Shown piece by piece: positions 25,377 through 33,584 of a DNA stretch of 57,254 nucleotides. The stretch comes from SSEF01 sp964604195 (GTDB taxonomy: Bacteria > Patescibacteriota > Minisyncoccia > Moranbacterales > UBA1568), in the NCBI GenBank assembly GCA_964604195.1, contig CAZRXW010000003.1:1-57254 (forward strand), written 5' to 3'. The position numbers and the translations under genes are program-made. The notes under the pieces were generated by a model that saw only the letters and a program-made list of their open reading frames with translations, was not told the origin of the DNA and searched no databases. Within the stretch, counting starts at the first letter, position 1, and every line of letters begins with the position of its first letter.

Positions 25377-26336
25377 TTTATTGCGAGCTCGAATCAAGAA
25401 GTAGTATATGATTAGGTATGGAATACCACCGAATATTAAGGCTGCACCACCTAAGAGTTGGATGAAAGGTATAAAGTTTAAAACAAAGACAATATTTCTC
25501 AGGGTAACTAGGGCAACAAACCATGAGTCAAGTTTAGAATCAGAGTTTGAGAATTTTTGCTTAAGCTTTCTATTCTCATATAAATAGAAAACAATAAAAA
25601 TTGCAAGTACAGCAAGCATTGCAAAAAAGAATGGTGCAAGTTCAGGACTTTGGAAAAGAATCATTAAATCAAGTCCAAACGCTAGCAGAACGCAGATGAC
25701 CATAAAACCATTATTCAATTGAGGGATAGTCTTTGTCCATTTCTTATTATCAGCAATGTAAGCGCCTTGCCCTTGCGCGCTAGAGGATGACCAGGTATTT
25801 GATGGGGTTTGAAAAACAAAGTAGATTGCTGCAATTTCCAAAATAATTGGTAACGCTGTTACAAGAAATATTGGATTTGAGAAAGCATAGAAAAAGAATC
25901 CAAAAATTGAGAAAGCGTTTAATGCCAATAAGAGAACTAGGACTATACGCGCCCATTCTGCACGATGGTATACTACTTTATAGACACAAAAAAACTTCAG
26001 GAGAATCCCGATTATTGGTACAGCAACCGCTGTGAGCATGTATGCCTGAAATCCAGTAGAACTAAATTGAAACACCCAAATACAAATACTTGCCAAGAAA
26101 CTGGCATACATTAACCACTCAAAGTATTTAATTGTTGCTGGTGCTTGGGTCATCTGTAAGACGGCCGCCTGAGACGACATTTGTGTGGGAATATTCTGCT
26201 CTACGTACTGAAATGCTTCATTGATTTGTTCCATGGTCCATCCTCCTTGTTCAAGCAGGTCAGTGGTTATTTTTTCACGCGAGACGCCACTGGACACCCG
26301 CGTCTTCACGTAGATAATTAATTCTTGTGTAATCAT
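25359..26336 (-). CDS. Polytopic membrane protein with N-terminal helical CPR domain
   Basis: ATG 26336 gives 325 residues. The first 45 (ELIIYVKTRVSSGVSREKIT..LEQGGWTMEQINEAF) form a small helical module often found at the N terminus of CPR membrane proteins. About eight hydrophobic helices follow from residue 75, with a long polar loop around residues 190-205. No catalytic motif is visible and the role is unknown. The gene is convergent with the PlsC-like gene and lies upstream of neither lipid gene in an operon sense, having its own promoter. It probably sits in the cytoplasmic membrane with the helical module in the cytosol. Confidence 0.65.
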   Translation of the reverse strand: MITQELIIYVKTRVSSGVSREKITTDLLEQGGWTMEQINEAFQYVEQNIPTQMSSQAAVLQMTQAPATIKYFEWLMYASFLASICIWVFQFSSTGFQAYMLTAVAVPIIGILLKFFCVYKVVYHRAEWARIVLVLLLALNAFSIFGFFFYAFSNPIFLVTALPIILEIAAIYFVFQTPSNTWSSSSAQGQGAYIADNKKWTKTIPQLNNGFMVICVLLAFGLDLMILFQSPELAPFFFAMLAVLAIFIVFYLYENRKLKQKFSNSDSKLDSWFVALVTLRNIVFVLNFIPFIQLLGGAALIFGGIPYLIIYYFLIRARNKSAVTV

Positions 26337-26345
26337 ATACTCAGA

Positions 26346-26354
26346 ATTATACCA
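26346..26354 (-). promoter_or_regulatory. Extended -10 promoter 9 nt before the start codon
   Basis: Minus-strand TGGTATAAT ends 9 nt before ATG 26336, so the mRNA leader would be only 1-3 nt. No ribosome site is present. Confidence 0.55.
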
Positions 26355-26370
26355 GTTTTTCAATCTCAGT

Positions 26371-27507
26371 CTAGGATTTTCTAAGCAATACCCTAAATAA
26401 ACTCATATCTCCAATTTCAAAATTGACATGCGCTCCGTGTGTCCAAAGTTTCCAGAGACGAAAGAAATTTGTATCGAACATCCCTTCGATAAGGCTTTGA
26501 TGAGACTCAATTGAGTTAATCCATAGAGACATAGTCTTCTTATAATCATCTGTATGATCTTCAAATTTCTCGATTATAAATCCTGACTTTTCTGCTGCCT
26601 CAAGGAACTCTTGCTTTGAGGGTAGATGCCCACCTGGGAATACATACTTGAGAGTCCAAGGATCTACCAGTTTCGGCTTATAACGACCAGTGAATTGTAG
26701 GTAGAATGGCGCACCAGAGGGCAAATACCTACCAATACTCAAAAGAAAAGCTTCTAAATCATCCTTACCTACATGCTCAATAGCCTCAATCATAACAGCT
26801 CCATCATAGATTTTGTCAGTTTTAATTGATGTAAAATCTTGATATTCAATAGAAATATCTTCCTCTAGTTTATGCTCTCGTATGAGCGCTCTACAGTACT
26901 CGAGCTGTTTCTCACTCAAGGTCTTACCATCAATCTTCCAACTATAATATTGAGCGGCATGAATAGCAAAACCACCCCAGCCTGAGCCTAAGTCTAGTAT
27001 TCGTGAACCCCTTGGAAGGTTTAACCACTTGCACACAAGACTGAGTTTATTTTCCTGTGCTTTACCAAGGGTATCTTTGTCTGATTGAAAAAGAGCAGCA
27101 GAATAAGACATCGTTTCTTTATCTAAAAAGAGAGAGAAGAAATCATTATTCAAATCATAGTGATAAGAAATTTGACCACTGCGCTTTTTTGGCTTAGTGA
27201 ATTCAGCCCACAATTTAGCAAGCACTAATCTCAGTGATGGCTTTACATGATTAAATTGATGCCTCAATTGTAGATAGTCCTCTAAGTTACCTTCAATATC
27301 AATGGTTCCATCCATGTAGGACTCTCCGAAACCCAGTGCACCTTCTGCTAAAAGTCTCTTAACGGCACTTGGTTTCGCTAGGTAAAGTATGAATGTAGGA
27401 TCGTCGACTTTCCCATAATAAGTGATCTTATTATCCCCGAGTCGAACGCCAAATCTTGGTCCATTAAATTGATTAAAAACATCATCTAAAGCCTTAGAGT
27501 AGTCCAT
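26371..27507 (-). CDS. Cyclopropane-fatty-acyl-phospholipid synthase family methyltransferase
   Basis: The 378-residue protein has the full CFA layout: an N-terminal SCP2-like domain (FGVRLGDNKITYYG..GFGESYMDGTIDIEG), the signature ISYHYDLNNDFFSLFLD and MSYSAALF, then the SAM site SRILDLGSGWGGFAIHAA, TLSEKQLEYC, and the active-site region MIEAIEHVGK. CFA enzymes methylenate double bonds of acyl chains in intact membrane lipids; relatives transfer methyls to amines or make tuberculostearate-like chains. The QFTGRY stretch stands where many have a Thr/Ile-rich strand. It is monocistronic, 8 nt upstream of the polytopic protein's promoter region on the same strand, and belongs functionally to the lipid island. 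It might also methylate the BtaA product, which is speculation. Confidence 0.88.
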   Translation of the reverse strand: MDYSKALDDVFNQFNGPRFGVRLGDNKITYYGKVDDPTFILYLAKPSAVKRLLAEGALGFGESYMDGTIDIEGNLEDYLQLRHQFNHVKPSLRLVLAKLWAEFTKPKKRSGQISYHYDLNNDFFSLFLDKETMSYSAALFQSDKDTLGKAQENKLSLVCKWLNLPRGSRILDLGSGWGGFAIHAAQYYSWKIDGKTLSEKQLEYCRALIREHKLEEDISIEYQDFTSIKTDKIYDGAVMIEAIEHVGKDDLEAFLLSIGRYLPSGAPFYLQFTGRYKPKLVDPWTLKYVFPGGHLPSKQEFLEAAEKSGFIIEKFEDHTDDYKKTMSLWINSIESHQSLIEGMFDTNFFRLWKLWTHGAHVNFEIGDMSLFRVLLRKS

Positions 27508-27680
27508 ATATTCAATTACGGTATGTGATTCAATATTATCAAAAGTGTTTCTCCGTTACTAAAGTGCCATTTTTAGTACAATAAAACAAATAACTCCATA
27601 AAACTAGTCCTACTGAAAATAAGTCATTCTTCTACAACTTCATCACAACGTATGGTGGTTAAAATGGTGCATGTGATGAA

Positions 27681-28460
27681 TTACTTTAACCTTTTCCAGT
27701 CGAATTTCCAAGGGTCGGATTTTCGCTTGGGAGCAACGTCGCCATGACCAACAATGTCCTTGATAGGGTGGCGGGTTTTGATATCAGCAATGAGATCGTT
27801 CACTGCTTGGTATTGTTTGTCAGTATAACCACTTTCCTCGGTAGCAACGAGCTCAATGCCGATCGAAAAATCATTAACATTTCTCCTCCCATCGGGCATT
27901 TTGCTCTCCCCAGCATGATAGGCAATATCTCCTTCCTCTACCAGCCTTAGAATACGGCCACTCCGCTCGATAAGATAATGCGCCCCAACGCCATACTGTT
28001 CGTATTGACCAATAATCTTTTCTCGATCATAAGCATCTCCGCCAGAAGCATTGTAGGAAGAGTGGAGCACGATCGTATCAAGAGTACGCGGACTCGGCGG
28101 TGTGCGATGACCAAAACCAATCAAACGGCTCTCAATAGAAAGAGAGGGGGCAGGAGGAGGAGAGGTAGACACTGGGTCAGAAGGAGATATTTCCTCTCCG
28201 TCATTTGCTTCAACTTTGATAGGAAAGTTTTCAGAAAGTGACGTTTCAGTAACCAGAGAAAAACGCTCTTCTCCTGCCGATTGATTAGCTGTGTCCAAGA
28301 CCCTCTCAAAAGAGTTGGACTCACTCTTTTCTTCTAGTACCAATGGATTATTTTGAAAGACACTCGTCGCCCCCTCTTTTTGAAGAGTAAACCACCATCC
28401 ACCAATGAGAAGAACGGCGAAAAGTATACTTCCCAGAAAATAAAGCCATTTTTTATCCAT
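27681..28460 (-). CDS. Membrane-anchored N-acetylmuramoyl-L-alanine amidase (Amidase_2/PGRP)
   Basis: The product (259 residues) has one N-terminal TM (WLYFLGSILFAVLLIGGWWF), a Ser/Pro-rich stalk to about residue 110, and a C-terminal Amidase_2 domain. Zn ligands are visible: TIVLHSSYNASGG (first His) and IKDIVGHGDVAPKRKSDP (second His, with the catalytic Lys and third ligand in the KRKSDP region, where Asp replaces the more usual Cys/His spacing). YEQYGVGAHYLIERSGRI is the conserved core. It would cut the bond between MurNAc and L-Ala in the wall outside the membrane. No operon partner lies on its strand. Confidence 0.87.
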   Translation of the reverse strand: MDKKWLYFLGSILFAVLLIGGWWFTLQKEGATSVFQNNPLVLEEKSESNSFERVLDTANQSAGEERFSLVTETSLSENFPIKVEANDGEEISPSDPVSTSPPPAPSLSIESRLIGFGHRTPPSPRTLDTIVLHSSYNASGGDAYDREKIIGQYEQYGVGAHYLIERSGRILRLVEEGDIAYHAGESKMPDGRRNVNDFSIGIELVATEESGYTDKQYQAVNDLIADIKTRHPIKDIVGHGDVAPKRKSDPWKFDWKRLK

Positions 28461-28468
28461 ACGCCCTC

Positions 28469-28474
28469 ATTATA
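28469..28474 (-). promoter_or_regulatory. Candidate -10 box 8 nt before the amidase start
   Basis: Minus-strand TATAAT ends 8 nt before ATG 28460, another short-spacing promoter predicting a nearly leaderless mRNA. Confidence 0.5.
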
Positions 28475-28504
28475 CCTCACTCCCCCTCTTCGAGGAGAAT
28501 TCAC

Positions 28505-28534
28505 AAAAAGCCGGGATATTCTCCCGGACTTTTT
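28505..28534 (-). terminator. Intrinsic terminator
   Basis: AAAAAG-CCGGGA and TCCCGG-A-CTTTTT form a GC-rich hairpin with a TATTC loop and A/T flanks, 25 nt after the stop of the DUF883-like gene. Confidence 0.88.
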
Positions 28535-28559
28535 CATATTGCTATACTCATTTTGATAA

Positions 28560-28805
28560 CTAACGCTTTTTCTTCTTAGCACCCTTATTCATAAAGAGCG
28601 CCATGGCCGCCCCAAGAGCAGCGCCAATACCTGCACTGATAAGAGCTGCCTTCTCGGGATTTTTCTCTACAAACTTCTCTACCTCTTTCATCTTGCCCGT
28701 TACTGTTGTCTTGATCTTGGCTAGTTCCCGCTCAGCCATCTTGCGACTCTTCTCGAGTTCTTTAGTCACCTTGGCCTGCAGCACTTCTGGAGTCATCTTT
28801 TCCAT
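28560..28805 (-). CDS. Small DUF883/YtxH-like membrane-anchored helical protein
   Basis: The 81-residue product has a highly charged coiled-coil-like N-terminal region (VTKELEKSRKMAERELAKIK..KMKEVEKFVEKNPEKA), then one hydrophobic Gly/Ala helix (ALISAGIGAALGAAMALFM) and a basic tail NKGAKKKKR. This is the layout of ElaB/YqjD (DUF883) and YtxH proteins, which attach to the inner membrane and are linked to stress or ribosome inactivation. It is likely cotranscribed with the upstream two-helix membrane protein (27-nt gap) and is followed by a terminator. Confidence 0.7.
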   Translation of the reverse strand: MEKMTPEVLQAKVTKELEKSRKMAERELAKIKTTVTGKMKEVEKFVEKNPEKAALISAGIGAALGAAMALFMNKGAKKKKR

Positions 28806-28832
28806 ATAAATTATTATCTCACCAATTAATAT

Positions 28833-29165
28833 TTAAGGCCTTCTTCTGGTTGCCAAAAGCACAATCGACGTAATAAAAAGAATGAAGGCTCCTACAATAA
28901 GCTCCCCTACTCCAGGAAAGCGAAATATCTGATTGAGAATCTCTGCTCCACCAACCAGAACAAATACAATTCCTACTCCAAGAAGCAGGAGCCCAAACAG
29001 TCTCTGTACTGCTCGGGCAACCAATGTTTCGGCTGTATCCGAAAGGAGATGCATCAGCCTCTCGGTAAAAACCTCCACGGTATCAAACATCCGGTCGAGA
29101 AAATCTGGAACAAATGACCAGCTTGTTTCTGTATTTTTTCGGCGAGCACGAGTTTCTTCTGGCAT
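28833..29165 (-). CDS. Small two-helix membrane protein
   Basis: The 110-residue protein has a polar, Arg-rich start (MPEETRARRKNTETSW), an amphipathic stretch DFLDRMFDTVEVFTERLMHLLSDTAETLVA, then helices LFGLLLLGVGIVFVLVGGAEIL and VGELIVGAFILFITSIVLLATRRRP. It resembles the holin-superfamily/YqjE-like proteins that often accompany DUF883 proteins (the YqjD-YqjE pair in enterics). The same arrangement here supports a membrane-stress partner role, but sequence identity is too low to name it. Confidence 0.6.
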   Translation of the reverse strand: MPEETRARRKNTETSWSFVPDFLDRMFDTVEVFTERLMHLLSDTAETLVARAVQRLFGLLLLGVGIVFVLVGGAEILNQIFRFPGVGELIVGAFILFITSIVLLATRRRP

Positions 29166-29198
29166 ACTTTATTTCTTTTTTATCTTGATAACGATATT

Positions 29199-30581
29199 TT
29201 ATTGACGAAACTGACTGATCCGCGAGCTAAACACTGAAAGTGCCTCAACAACGGTACGCTCTCCTCGATTCACCGCATTTATCGCATCCACCAAAAGTGA
29301 TTCTGCTGCTACAGCGTTGACTCCAGCCTTCCAGCTTTTGGCAATGAGATTTCCCTGAGCAAACGGGGCGAGTGCAATACTGTCTTGCTGTGTTCCAATC
29401 AGATCTCGTCTCGCAGCTGGCCGTTTGGTTTTCTCCAAGTATTTTACAGCAGGGTCATTCTTGAGCATTGCCTCTCCAGAGGTATGAGAGAGAGCGTTGT
29501 ATAGAGTAAGTTGATTGTTGGGATGGGGAAATGTGAGGTAATGGATAAGCTGCCATGATTCATGTGTCCGAACGGTCTGATATTGATTTGGATCAAGAGC
29601 GTTCTGCCCGGCTGGATCGGTAGGTTGCACTTTATTCTTGGCCACTGCGAATCCCCAGTAATTGGCAAAATTTACCGGGCTTTCACCAGCAAGTTGCGGG
29701 AGCGGTGCCACCGCAAAATTAAGCTTGGCATTTTTTTGACGAAACGTCTCGTGATGATACGAATAATTGATTGTCATCCCCAATGTCCCTTCATAGAATG
29801 CATCAATGGAGTAATGTTCTCTTGGGCTCCAGGTATAAAAAGGAGAATTAAGGCGAGCAAACTGCGAATAAAACTCAAAGGCCTTACGTGCTTGAGCATC
29901 GGTAGCAAAATTTTCATCTCGAATATCTACTCCCATCTGAAGCATCAAAAGAAGTAAGAGATCGACAGAGCGATTCACATTGTCGCCAGTTCCTATGGCA
30001 ATAGCTGAACGATTGATATTGCCGTATTGATCTATCTCCGTCAGTTTTTTTACTAAAGCAAGCAGATCCTCCCAAGTCTTTGGCGGCTCAGCGATACCAG
30101 CGGCATTAAAAATATCTTTGTTGTAATAGAGAGCAAGTGAGTCAACCGAAAGTGGGACAGCATACACTTCGCCTTGGACACCTAGAAAATCACCCGAAAC
30201 CACATCAACGAATGTCTCTCGAAATTTTTTCTCGGTTACAAAGAGTGATGGAGCTGGGACAACTTTGTCAGCAAAACCATCTCGCCAGGTATTCTGGACC
30301 ATAAAAATATCCGGCCCCTTTCCAGAAGCCAGTGCATCCAAAAGATCTGCTCGATACGTCTCCGGGCTCATCTTCCGATAACTGATCTCCTTCACATACG
30401 GATTGAGCTGCTTGTATTCCATAAAAATTTCTCGAAGAGCATCCGAGTCATCAAACACCCCCCAAACCTCGAGCTTTACTTCATACGGAATAACTTCAGA
30501 ATCACCACAACCCGAAAGAATAAGTAGGGCTGCTCCGAGAAAAAATCGAGAAAAGAAAGCTGGCCACCGCATACATCTCAT
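29199..30581 (-). CDS. ABC-type sugar/solute-binding lipoprotein
   Basis: From ATG 30581 the 460-residue protein has a type II signal peptide (FSRFFLGAALLILSGCG, lipobox LSGC), so it is anchored outside the membrane by a diacylated Cys. The rest is a family 1 extracellular solute-binding fold: LEVWGVFDDSDALREIFMEY, GPDIFMVQNTW, VPLSVDSLALYYNKDIFNAAGI, PPKTWEDLL, GTLGMTINYSYHHETF, and NFANYWGFAVAK. Such proteins usually deliver oligosaccharides to MalFGK-type importers, but no permease or ATPase gene is adjacent. It follows the methyltransferase on the same strand with the stop and start 4 nt apart, so the two are coupled. An orphan binding protein may be served by a distant transporter. Confidence 0.85.
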   Translation of the reverse strand: MRCMRWPAFFSRFFLGAALLILSGCGDSEVIPYEVKLEVWGVFDDSDALREIFMEYKQLNPYVKEISYRKMSPETYRADLLDALASGKGPDIFMVQNTWRDGFADKVVPAPSLFVTEKKFRETFVDVVSGDFLGVQGEVYAVPLSVDSLALYYNKDIFNAAGIAEPPKTWEDLLALVKKLTEIDQYGNINRSAIAIGTGDNVNRSVDLLLLLMLQMGVDIRDENFATDAQARKAFEFYSQFARLNSPFYTWSPREHYSIDAFYEGTLGMTINYSYHHETFRQKNAKLNFAVAPLPQLAGESPVNFANYWGFAVAKNKVQPTDPAGQNALDPNQYQTVRTHESWQLIHYLTFPHPNNQLTLYNALSHTSGEAMLKNDPAVKYLEKTKRPAARRDLIGTQQDSIALAPFAQGNLIAKSWKAGVNAVAAESLLVDAINAVNRGERTVVEALSVFSSRISQFRQ

Positions 30582-30585
30582 CTCA

Positions 30586-31131
30586 TCATTTTTTAACAAT
30601 AAAAGCATAGTGAAACCCTCCAACACGAGGCTCTTCCACTACTTCGAGCCCTGCTTCTTTGAGCCAGATCTTTAGCTGCTCCGGGGCAATACGAGTCTCA
30701 CGATCAGGACCAACTGTCTCCTCATGAGGATGCCACTCAATAATAATAGCTCTCCCATCTGGTTTTAATACCCGTACTACTTCCCGCAAAATAGTAGCTT
30801 TATCCTGATTTTGCATGAGTACATCTTTTACGATTACCCAATCAATACTGTTAGATCCCAATCCTGATCCATTTGGCCTTTCAAGATTTACTCGCTGCGG
30901 TACTACATTAGAGAGACCAAGCGTCTTGGCACGACTTGTTATCGCCTCAAGAGCACTAGGAAGCACATCGAGGGCATACACCGCCCCCTCACTTCCAACC
31001 ACTCGAGCAAATTCAAAAGAAAAATAACCCGAACCGGCACCAAAATCTGCCACCGTATCACCTACCCCTACTGAAAGTTGTCGTATTACCTGCTTTGGAT
31101 CAACAAACGCAAGTCCTTTTGGTACACTCAT
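30586..31131 (-). CDS. Class I SAM-dependent methyltransferase (UbiE/Methyltransf_11 type)
   Basis: ATG 31131 gives 181 residues. Motif I is TVADFGAGSGYFSFEFA, motif II YALDVLPSALEAI, and motif IV IDWVIVKDVLMQNQDKATILREVVRVLKPDGRAIIIEW split around the family Leu-Lys-Pro-Gly-Gly-like turn. It resembles small-molecule or arsenite/UbiE-type methyltransferases, but substrate cannot be told. The downstream lipoprotein gene begins 4 nt after its stop. No membrane segment is present. Confidence 0.78.
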   Translation of the reverse strand: MSVPKGLAFVDPKQVIRQLSVGVGDTVADFGAGSGYFSFEFARVVGSEGAVYALDVLPSALEAITSRAKTLGLSNVVPQRVNLERPNGSGLGSNSIDWVIVKDVLMQNQDKATILREVVRVLKPDGRAIIIEWHPHEETVGPDRETRIAPEQLKIWLKEAGLEVVEEPRVGGFHYAFIVKK

Positions 31132-31212
31132 ATAATCTTTATTTTCTTCATTGTACACCAAAGAGACTTGAAGAGAAAACCATTTTACGGTACAAGAAAG
31201 AAGCTACTCTTC

Positions 31213-31302
31213 GGTGAGATGGCCGAGCGGTTTAAGGTACTTGCTTGGAAAGCAAGCGTACGGGCAACCGTACCGAGGGTTCGAATCCCTCTCTCACCGC
31301 CA
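31213..31302 (+). tRNA. tRNA-Ser(GGA) with encoded CCA
   Basis: A 90-nt cloverleaf: acceptor GGTGAGA/TCTCACC, D-arm with GGCCGAGCGGTTTAAGG, anticodon stem CTTGC-TTGGAAA-GCAAG with anticodon GGA, a long variable arm (GTACGGGCAACCGTAC) typical of serine tRNAs, T-arm GAGGGTTCGAATCCCTC, discriminator G and genomic CCA. It reads UCC/UCU codons. It is the only tRNA in the window, on the opposite strand to its neighbours. Confidence 0.97.
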
Positions 31303-31333
31303 ACAGCAGGTAGCACGACACGCTATCTGTTAT

Positions 31334-31379
31334 AAACAACAAAAAACAGCAGTTTTTCAACTACTGTTTTTTGTTGTTT
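31334..31379. terminator. Terminator hairpin between tRNA-Ser and the convergent bPH2 gene
   Basis: AAACAACAAAAAACAG and CTGTTTTTTGTTGTTT are long complementary arms (one C-A mismatch further in, then AGT/ACT) around a short loop. The A-rich and T-rich flanks let it serve both convergent transcripts. Confidence 0.8.
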
Positions 31380-31388
31380 AGATCCCGT

Positions 31389-31835
31389 TTATCCTTTCAG
31401 GGCATCCAGCTTTTTCTTCACTTCGTAAGGATCACTGATGTGTTGCAACACGATTTGATCATTTGTTGATCCTGCCGTGATAACGGCAAGATTTCCGGTA
31501 TGTGTCAGAACCCTATCAAAGAATGGCTCCATAACATGGATGTCGGTAATTTTTGAGTAGTCAACGCTTATCGTGTGAGTCGAGAGCCAGCCCCGATGAA
31601 CAAGCACTCGCTTATTCGTGAAAGCAAAGGCGTTTGCAACTTTTAGGTAAAAGGCGAAGTAGAAAAGAGCTACTAAGAAAGTAAGCACCCCAAGTCCCAT
31701 AACTAGTAAAAGAGGAAGACTGATTATTCCCCAAACGATTAGTTGGAACTTGATATATTTACCGCCGATCGAGAATTCATACTCTACTTTCTCATCATTC
31801 GCCAATGTCTTCTGCCAAATCTTTTCGTAATTCAT
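31389..31835 (-). CDS. bPH2 (bacterial pleckstrin-homology) domain membrane protein
   Basis: The 148-residue protein has two adjacent TM helices (residues about 30-70) followed by a bPH2/YdbT-like domain: AFAFTNKRVLVHRGWLSTHTISVDYSKITDIHV is the characteristic first beta-hairpin, then THTGNLAVITAG and a C-terminal helix DPYEVKKKLDAL. Such proteins are common in CPR genomes; function is unknown, and membrane stress or lipid sensing has been proposed for relatives. No Shine-Dalgarno sequence precedes ATG 31835. Instead a 12-nt sequence that can pair with an upstream hairpin arm lies 5 nt before the start codon (see the RNA feature). Confidence 0.85.
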   Translation of the reverse strand: MNYEKIWQKTLANDEKVEYEFSIGGKYIKFQLIVWGIISLPLLLVMGLGVLTFLVALFYFAFYLKVANAFAFTNKRVLVHRGWLSTHTISVDYSKITDIHVMEPFFDRVLTHTGNLAVITAGSTNDQIVLQHISDPYEVKKKLDALKG

Positions 31836-31840
31836 AAAAT

Positions 31841-31987
31841 TGTTGCTTAGGATTAATTAACTTTCAATTTTCAAGGTACACAAAAGGTCCCGCGAATCGG
31901 CGGCAACCTTTCGGCCACCCAGTAGCCCTTTCGGGTACTGACCTAAGCAACAAGTACCGGTCGCGAGACCGTTTCTGTTGCTTAGGA
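31841..31987 (-). ncRNA. Candidate structured RNA / switch upstream of the bPH2 gene
   Basis: On the minus strand three hairpins abut almost without linkers: 31986-31942 (11-bp stem CCTAAGCAACA/TGTTGCTTAGG with an inner CGGTC/GACCG stem), 31940-31920 (CAGTACCC-GAAA-GGGCTACTG, one bulged C) and 31919-31902 (GGTGGCC-GAAA-GGTTGCC). Two GNRA loops appear only when read on this strand. A second TCCTAAGCAACA (31852-31841) ends 5 nt before the bPH2 ATG and could compete for the same TGTTGCTTAGG arm, blocking the start region. This looks like a riboswitch-like leader. Alternatively, the two direct copies of TCCTAAGCAACA mark an inserted mobile palindrome. I recognise no named RNA family. Confidence 0.5.
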
Positions 31988-32098
31988 ATTTCCTTATTTC
32001 GCCATGCTCGAGTCAAAAGACTTGAGTTTAGGCAATATTGTACTTTCAATCTTAGCTTTTTAAGGGACAAAAATCAACCTTGGCTTTCTATGGCGGTT

Positions 32099-33418
32099 TC
32101 ATGTTGTTATAGTTATTTTCTTCTCCGCAAGATAGATCCGGCTTTTAAGGCAACCCAGTATTTCTCTTTTTTCTTCATTGGTTCCTTCTCGGAGGACATA
32201 CTTTGCATAGCCTCGAATATCGACGCTCGGGACGCTAATCTTTTCTTTTGTCCCGAGAAAGAACTTTTGCATTTTTGAAAACCGCTCAATCTCTGTCTTG
32301 ATCTTTGATTTTACTTCAATCTCATTGAGGCTTATTCTATCTATCAACTCTTCAAACTGTTTTAAGATTTCTTTTTCTTCGGTGTAGCCACATTTACAAT
32401 CGGCTCCTCTAGCTTTGGTGCAACCGTAGTACACATAGCGATGAACTCCGCCACCTCTTTTCTTTTTGAACTTTTCGTCGGCACATATGCCTGATCCACA
32501 TAATCTACAGGTCATCATTTTAGTGAAGGCAAATTCTTTTCCTTCAACTCGTAAAACCTGACTTTTTATCTGTCCCTGAACGAGATCAAAGAGTTCTTTG
32601 GTAATGATTGGCTCGTGCTTTCCCGTGTACCAATTTCCTGATTTCCTTGGATATTCGAATACTCCATAGTAGAAAGTGTTATCTAGGAGTCGGTAAATAT
32701 TTCCAAGACTCAGATGTTTCTTTCCGTAGGCACTTCTGAAATTCAGGTCGAATTTGAGCCAATTGTATATCTTTCGTCCGCTCCAATGTTCGTAGGCCAC
32801 TTTTTCGAACATTTTCTTGATGACAGGTGCTCGTTCCGGATCAATGAGCGTTTCGCATTTCCGATCCATTCGTTTCTCTTTGATATAGCCGGTTGGTGGT
32901 GGGCCTGGCCAGAGTCCCATCTCTACCCTCGTCCGCAGGCCTCGTTTCACATTGATGCTCTTGTTGTCGTTTTCAAGTTTTGCCTGACTACAGAGGATCA
33001 TCAGAAGGAATTTCTCGTTTGGAGAGTTTTTGAATACTTGCCCATAAGTGCGAATTTCCATGAGGCGTTGTTGGTCCATAAGATCTACCACGCTCCCCAA
33101 ATCTCCGGCATTCCTGGAAAGGCGATCCGGTGCCCATGTGAGAATGCCATTGAACCTACCGCCCCGAATATCCTCCAAGATTTCTCGATAGACTGGCCGT
33201 TGCCCTGATTCCTTTGCGCTATGGGATTCTCGTCTGATTTCAACTACTTCCAGATTATCCCGCTCGGCCTGTTGGAGCATCTCCTTGATCTGAGAGTCAA
33301 TGGAGAGCACTTGTTTCTCCTCTGATTCGGTTGATTTTCTGGCATAGAGGACATACCTGACCTTTTGGACAGGCTGGACTATTTCGTCACCAATTCGGGC
33401 TGTGGTATAGGTTTCCAT
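32099..33418 (-). CDS. Large serine recombinase with zinc ribbon (element 1)
   Basis: The protein (439 residues) has an N-terminal resolvase domain: YVLYARKSTESEEKQVLSI (Arg and catalytic Ser in LYARKSTES and LSIDSQ), ILTWAPDRLSRNAGDLG with the active-site Arg pair, then the recombinase domain (GPPPTGYIKEKR, ...YWSGRKIYNWL-type helix-turn), a zinc ribbon (CRLCGSGICADEK, CTKARGADCKCGY) and a coiled-coil C terminus. It catalyses site-specific integration, excision or inversion via a Ser-DNA intermediate. It borders the accessory region, divergent from the XRE gene. Length is short for the family, because the C-terminal coiled-coil part is compact. Its att sites were not identified. Confidence 0.9.
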   Translation of the reverse strand: METYTTARIGDEIVQPVQKVRYVLYARKSTESEEKQVLSIDSQIKEMLQQAERDNLEVVEIRRESHSAKESGQRPVYREILEDIRGGRFNGILTWAPDRLSRNAGDLGSVVDLMDQQRLMEIRTYGQVFKNSPNEKFLLMILCSQAKLENDNKSINVKRGLRTRVEMGLWPGPPPTGYIKEKRMDRKCETLIDPERAPVIKKMFEKVAYEHWSGRKIYNWLKFDLNFRSAYGKKHLSLGNIYRLLDNTFYYGVFEYPRKSGNWYTGKHEPIITKELFDLVQGQIKSQVLRVEGKEFAFTKMMTCRLCGSGICADEKFKKKRGGGVHRYVYYGCTKARGADCKCGYTEEKEILKQFEELIDRISLNEIEVKSKIKTEIERFSKMQKFFLGTKEKISVPSVDIRGYAKYVLREGTNEEKREILGCLKSRIYLAEKKITITT

Positions 33419-33546
33419 ATACCTATTGATGACGCAGATAGCTGTTTTTGCTAAGTCTATGCAAAACTAGCGATTTATTGCATAATAGCGAGATAGTTTT
33501 TGAGCCATTTTTGTAGTTTTTCGATCACATTAGTTAAGATAGCTTT

Positions 33547-33578
33547 GTTGTAGTAAAATACAACAAATGTTGTATACT
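33547..33578 (+). promoter_or_regulatory. Promoter with overlapping palindromic operators of the XRE gene
   Basis: GTTGTA-GTAAAA-TACAAC... and ACAAC-AAAT-GTTGT form overlapping palindromes that run into a TATACT -10 box (33573-33578). The -10 box ends 6 nt before ATG 33585, so the mRNA is probably leaderless. The repeated GTTGTA half-sites are plausible autoregulatory sites for the encoded repressor. Confidence 0.5.
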
Positions 33579-33584
33579 CCTTTT

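Noticed and set aside
31841..31987. Named RNA families (SRP RNA, RNase P, tmRNA, group I intron core, known riboswitch cores)
   Set aside because: None of their conserved cores was recognised in this stretch on either strand.
31864..32070. 68-codon minus-strand frame between the recombinase and bPH2 genes
   Set aside because: The codons coincide with the stacked hairpins; the sequence is better explained as a structured RNA or palindrome.
31213..33418. tRNA-Ser as attachment site of the first element
   Set aside because: No second copy of the tRNA 3' end was seen to the right, and the recombinase is a serine type lying 800 nt away, behind the bPH2 gene.
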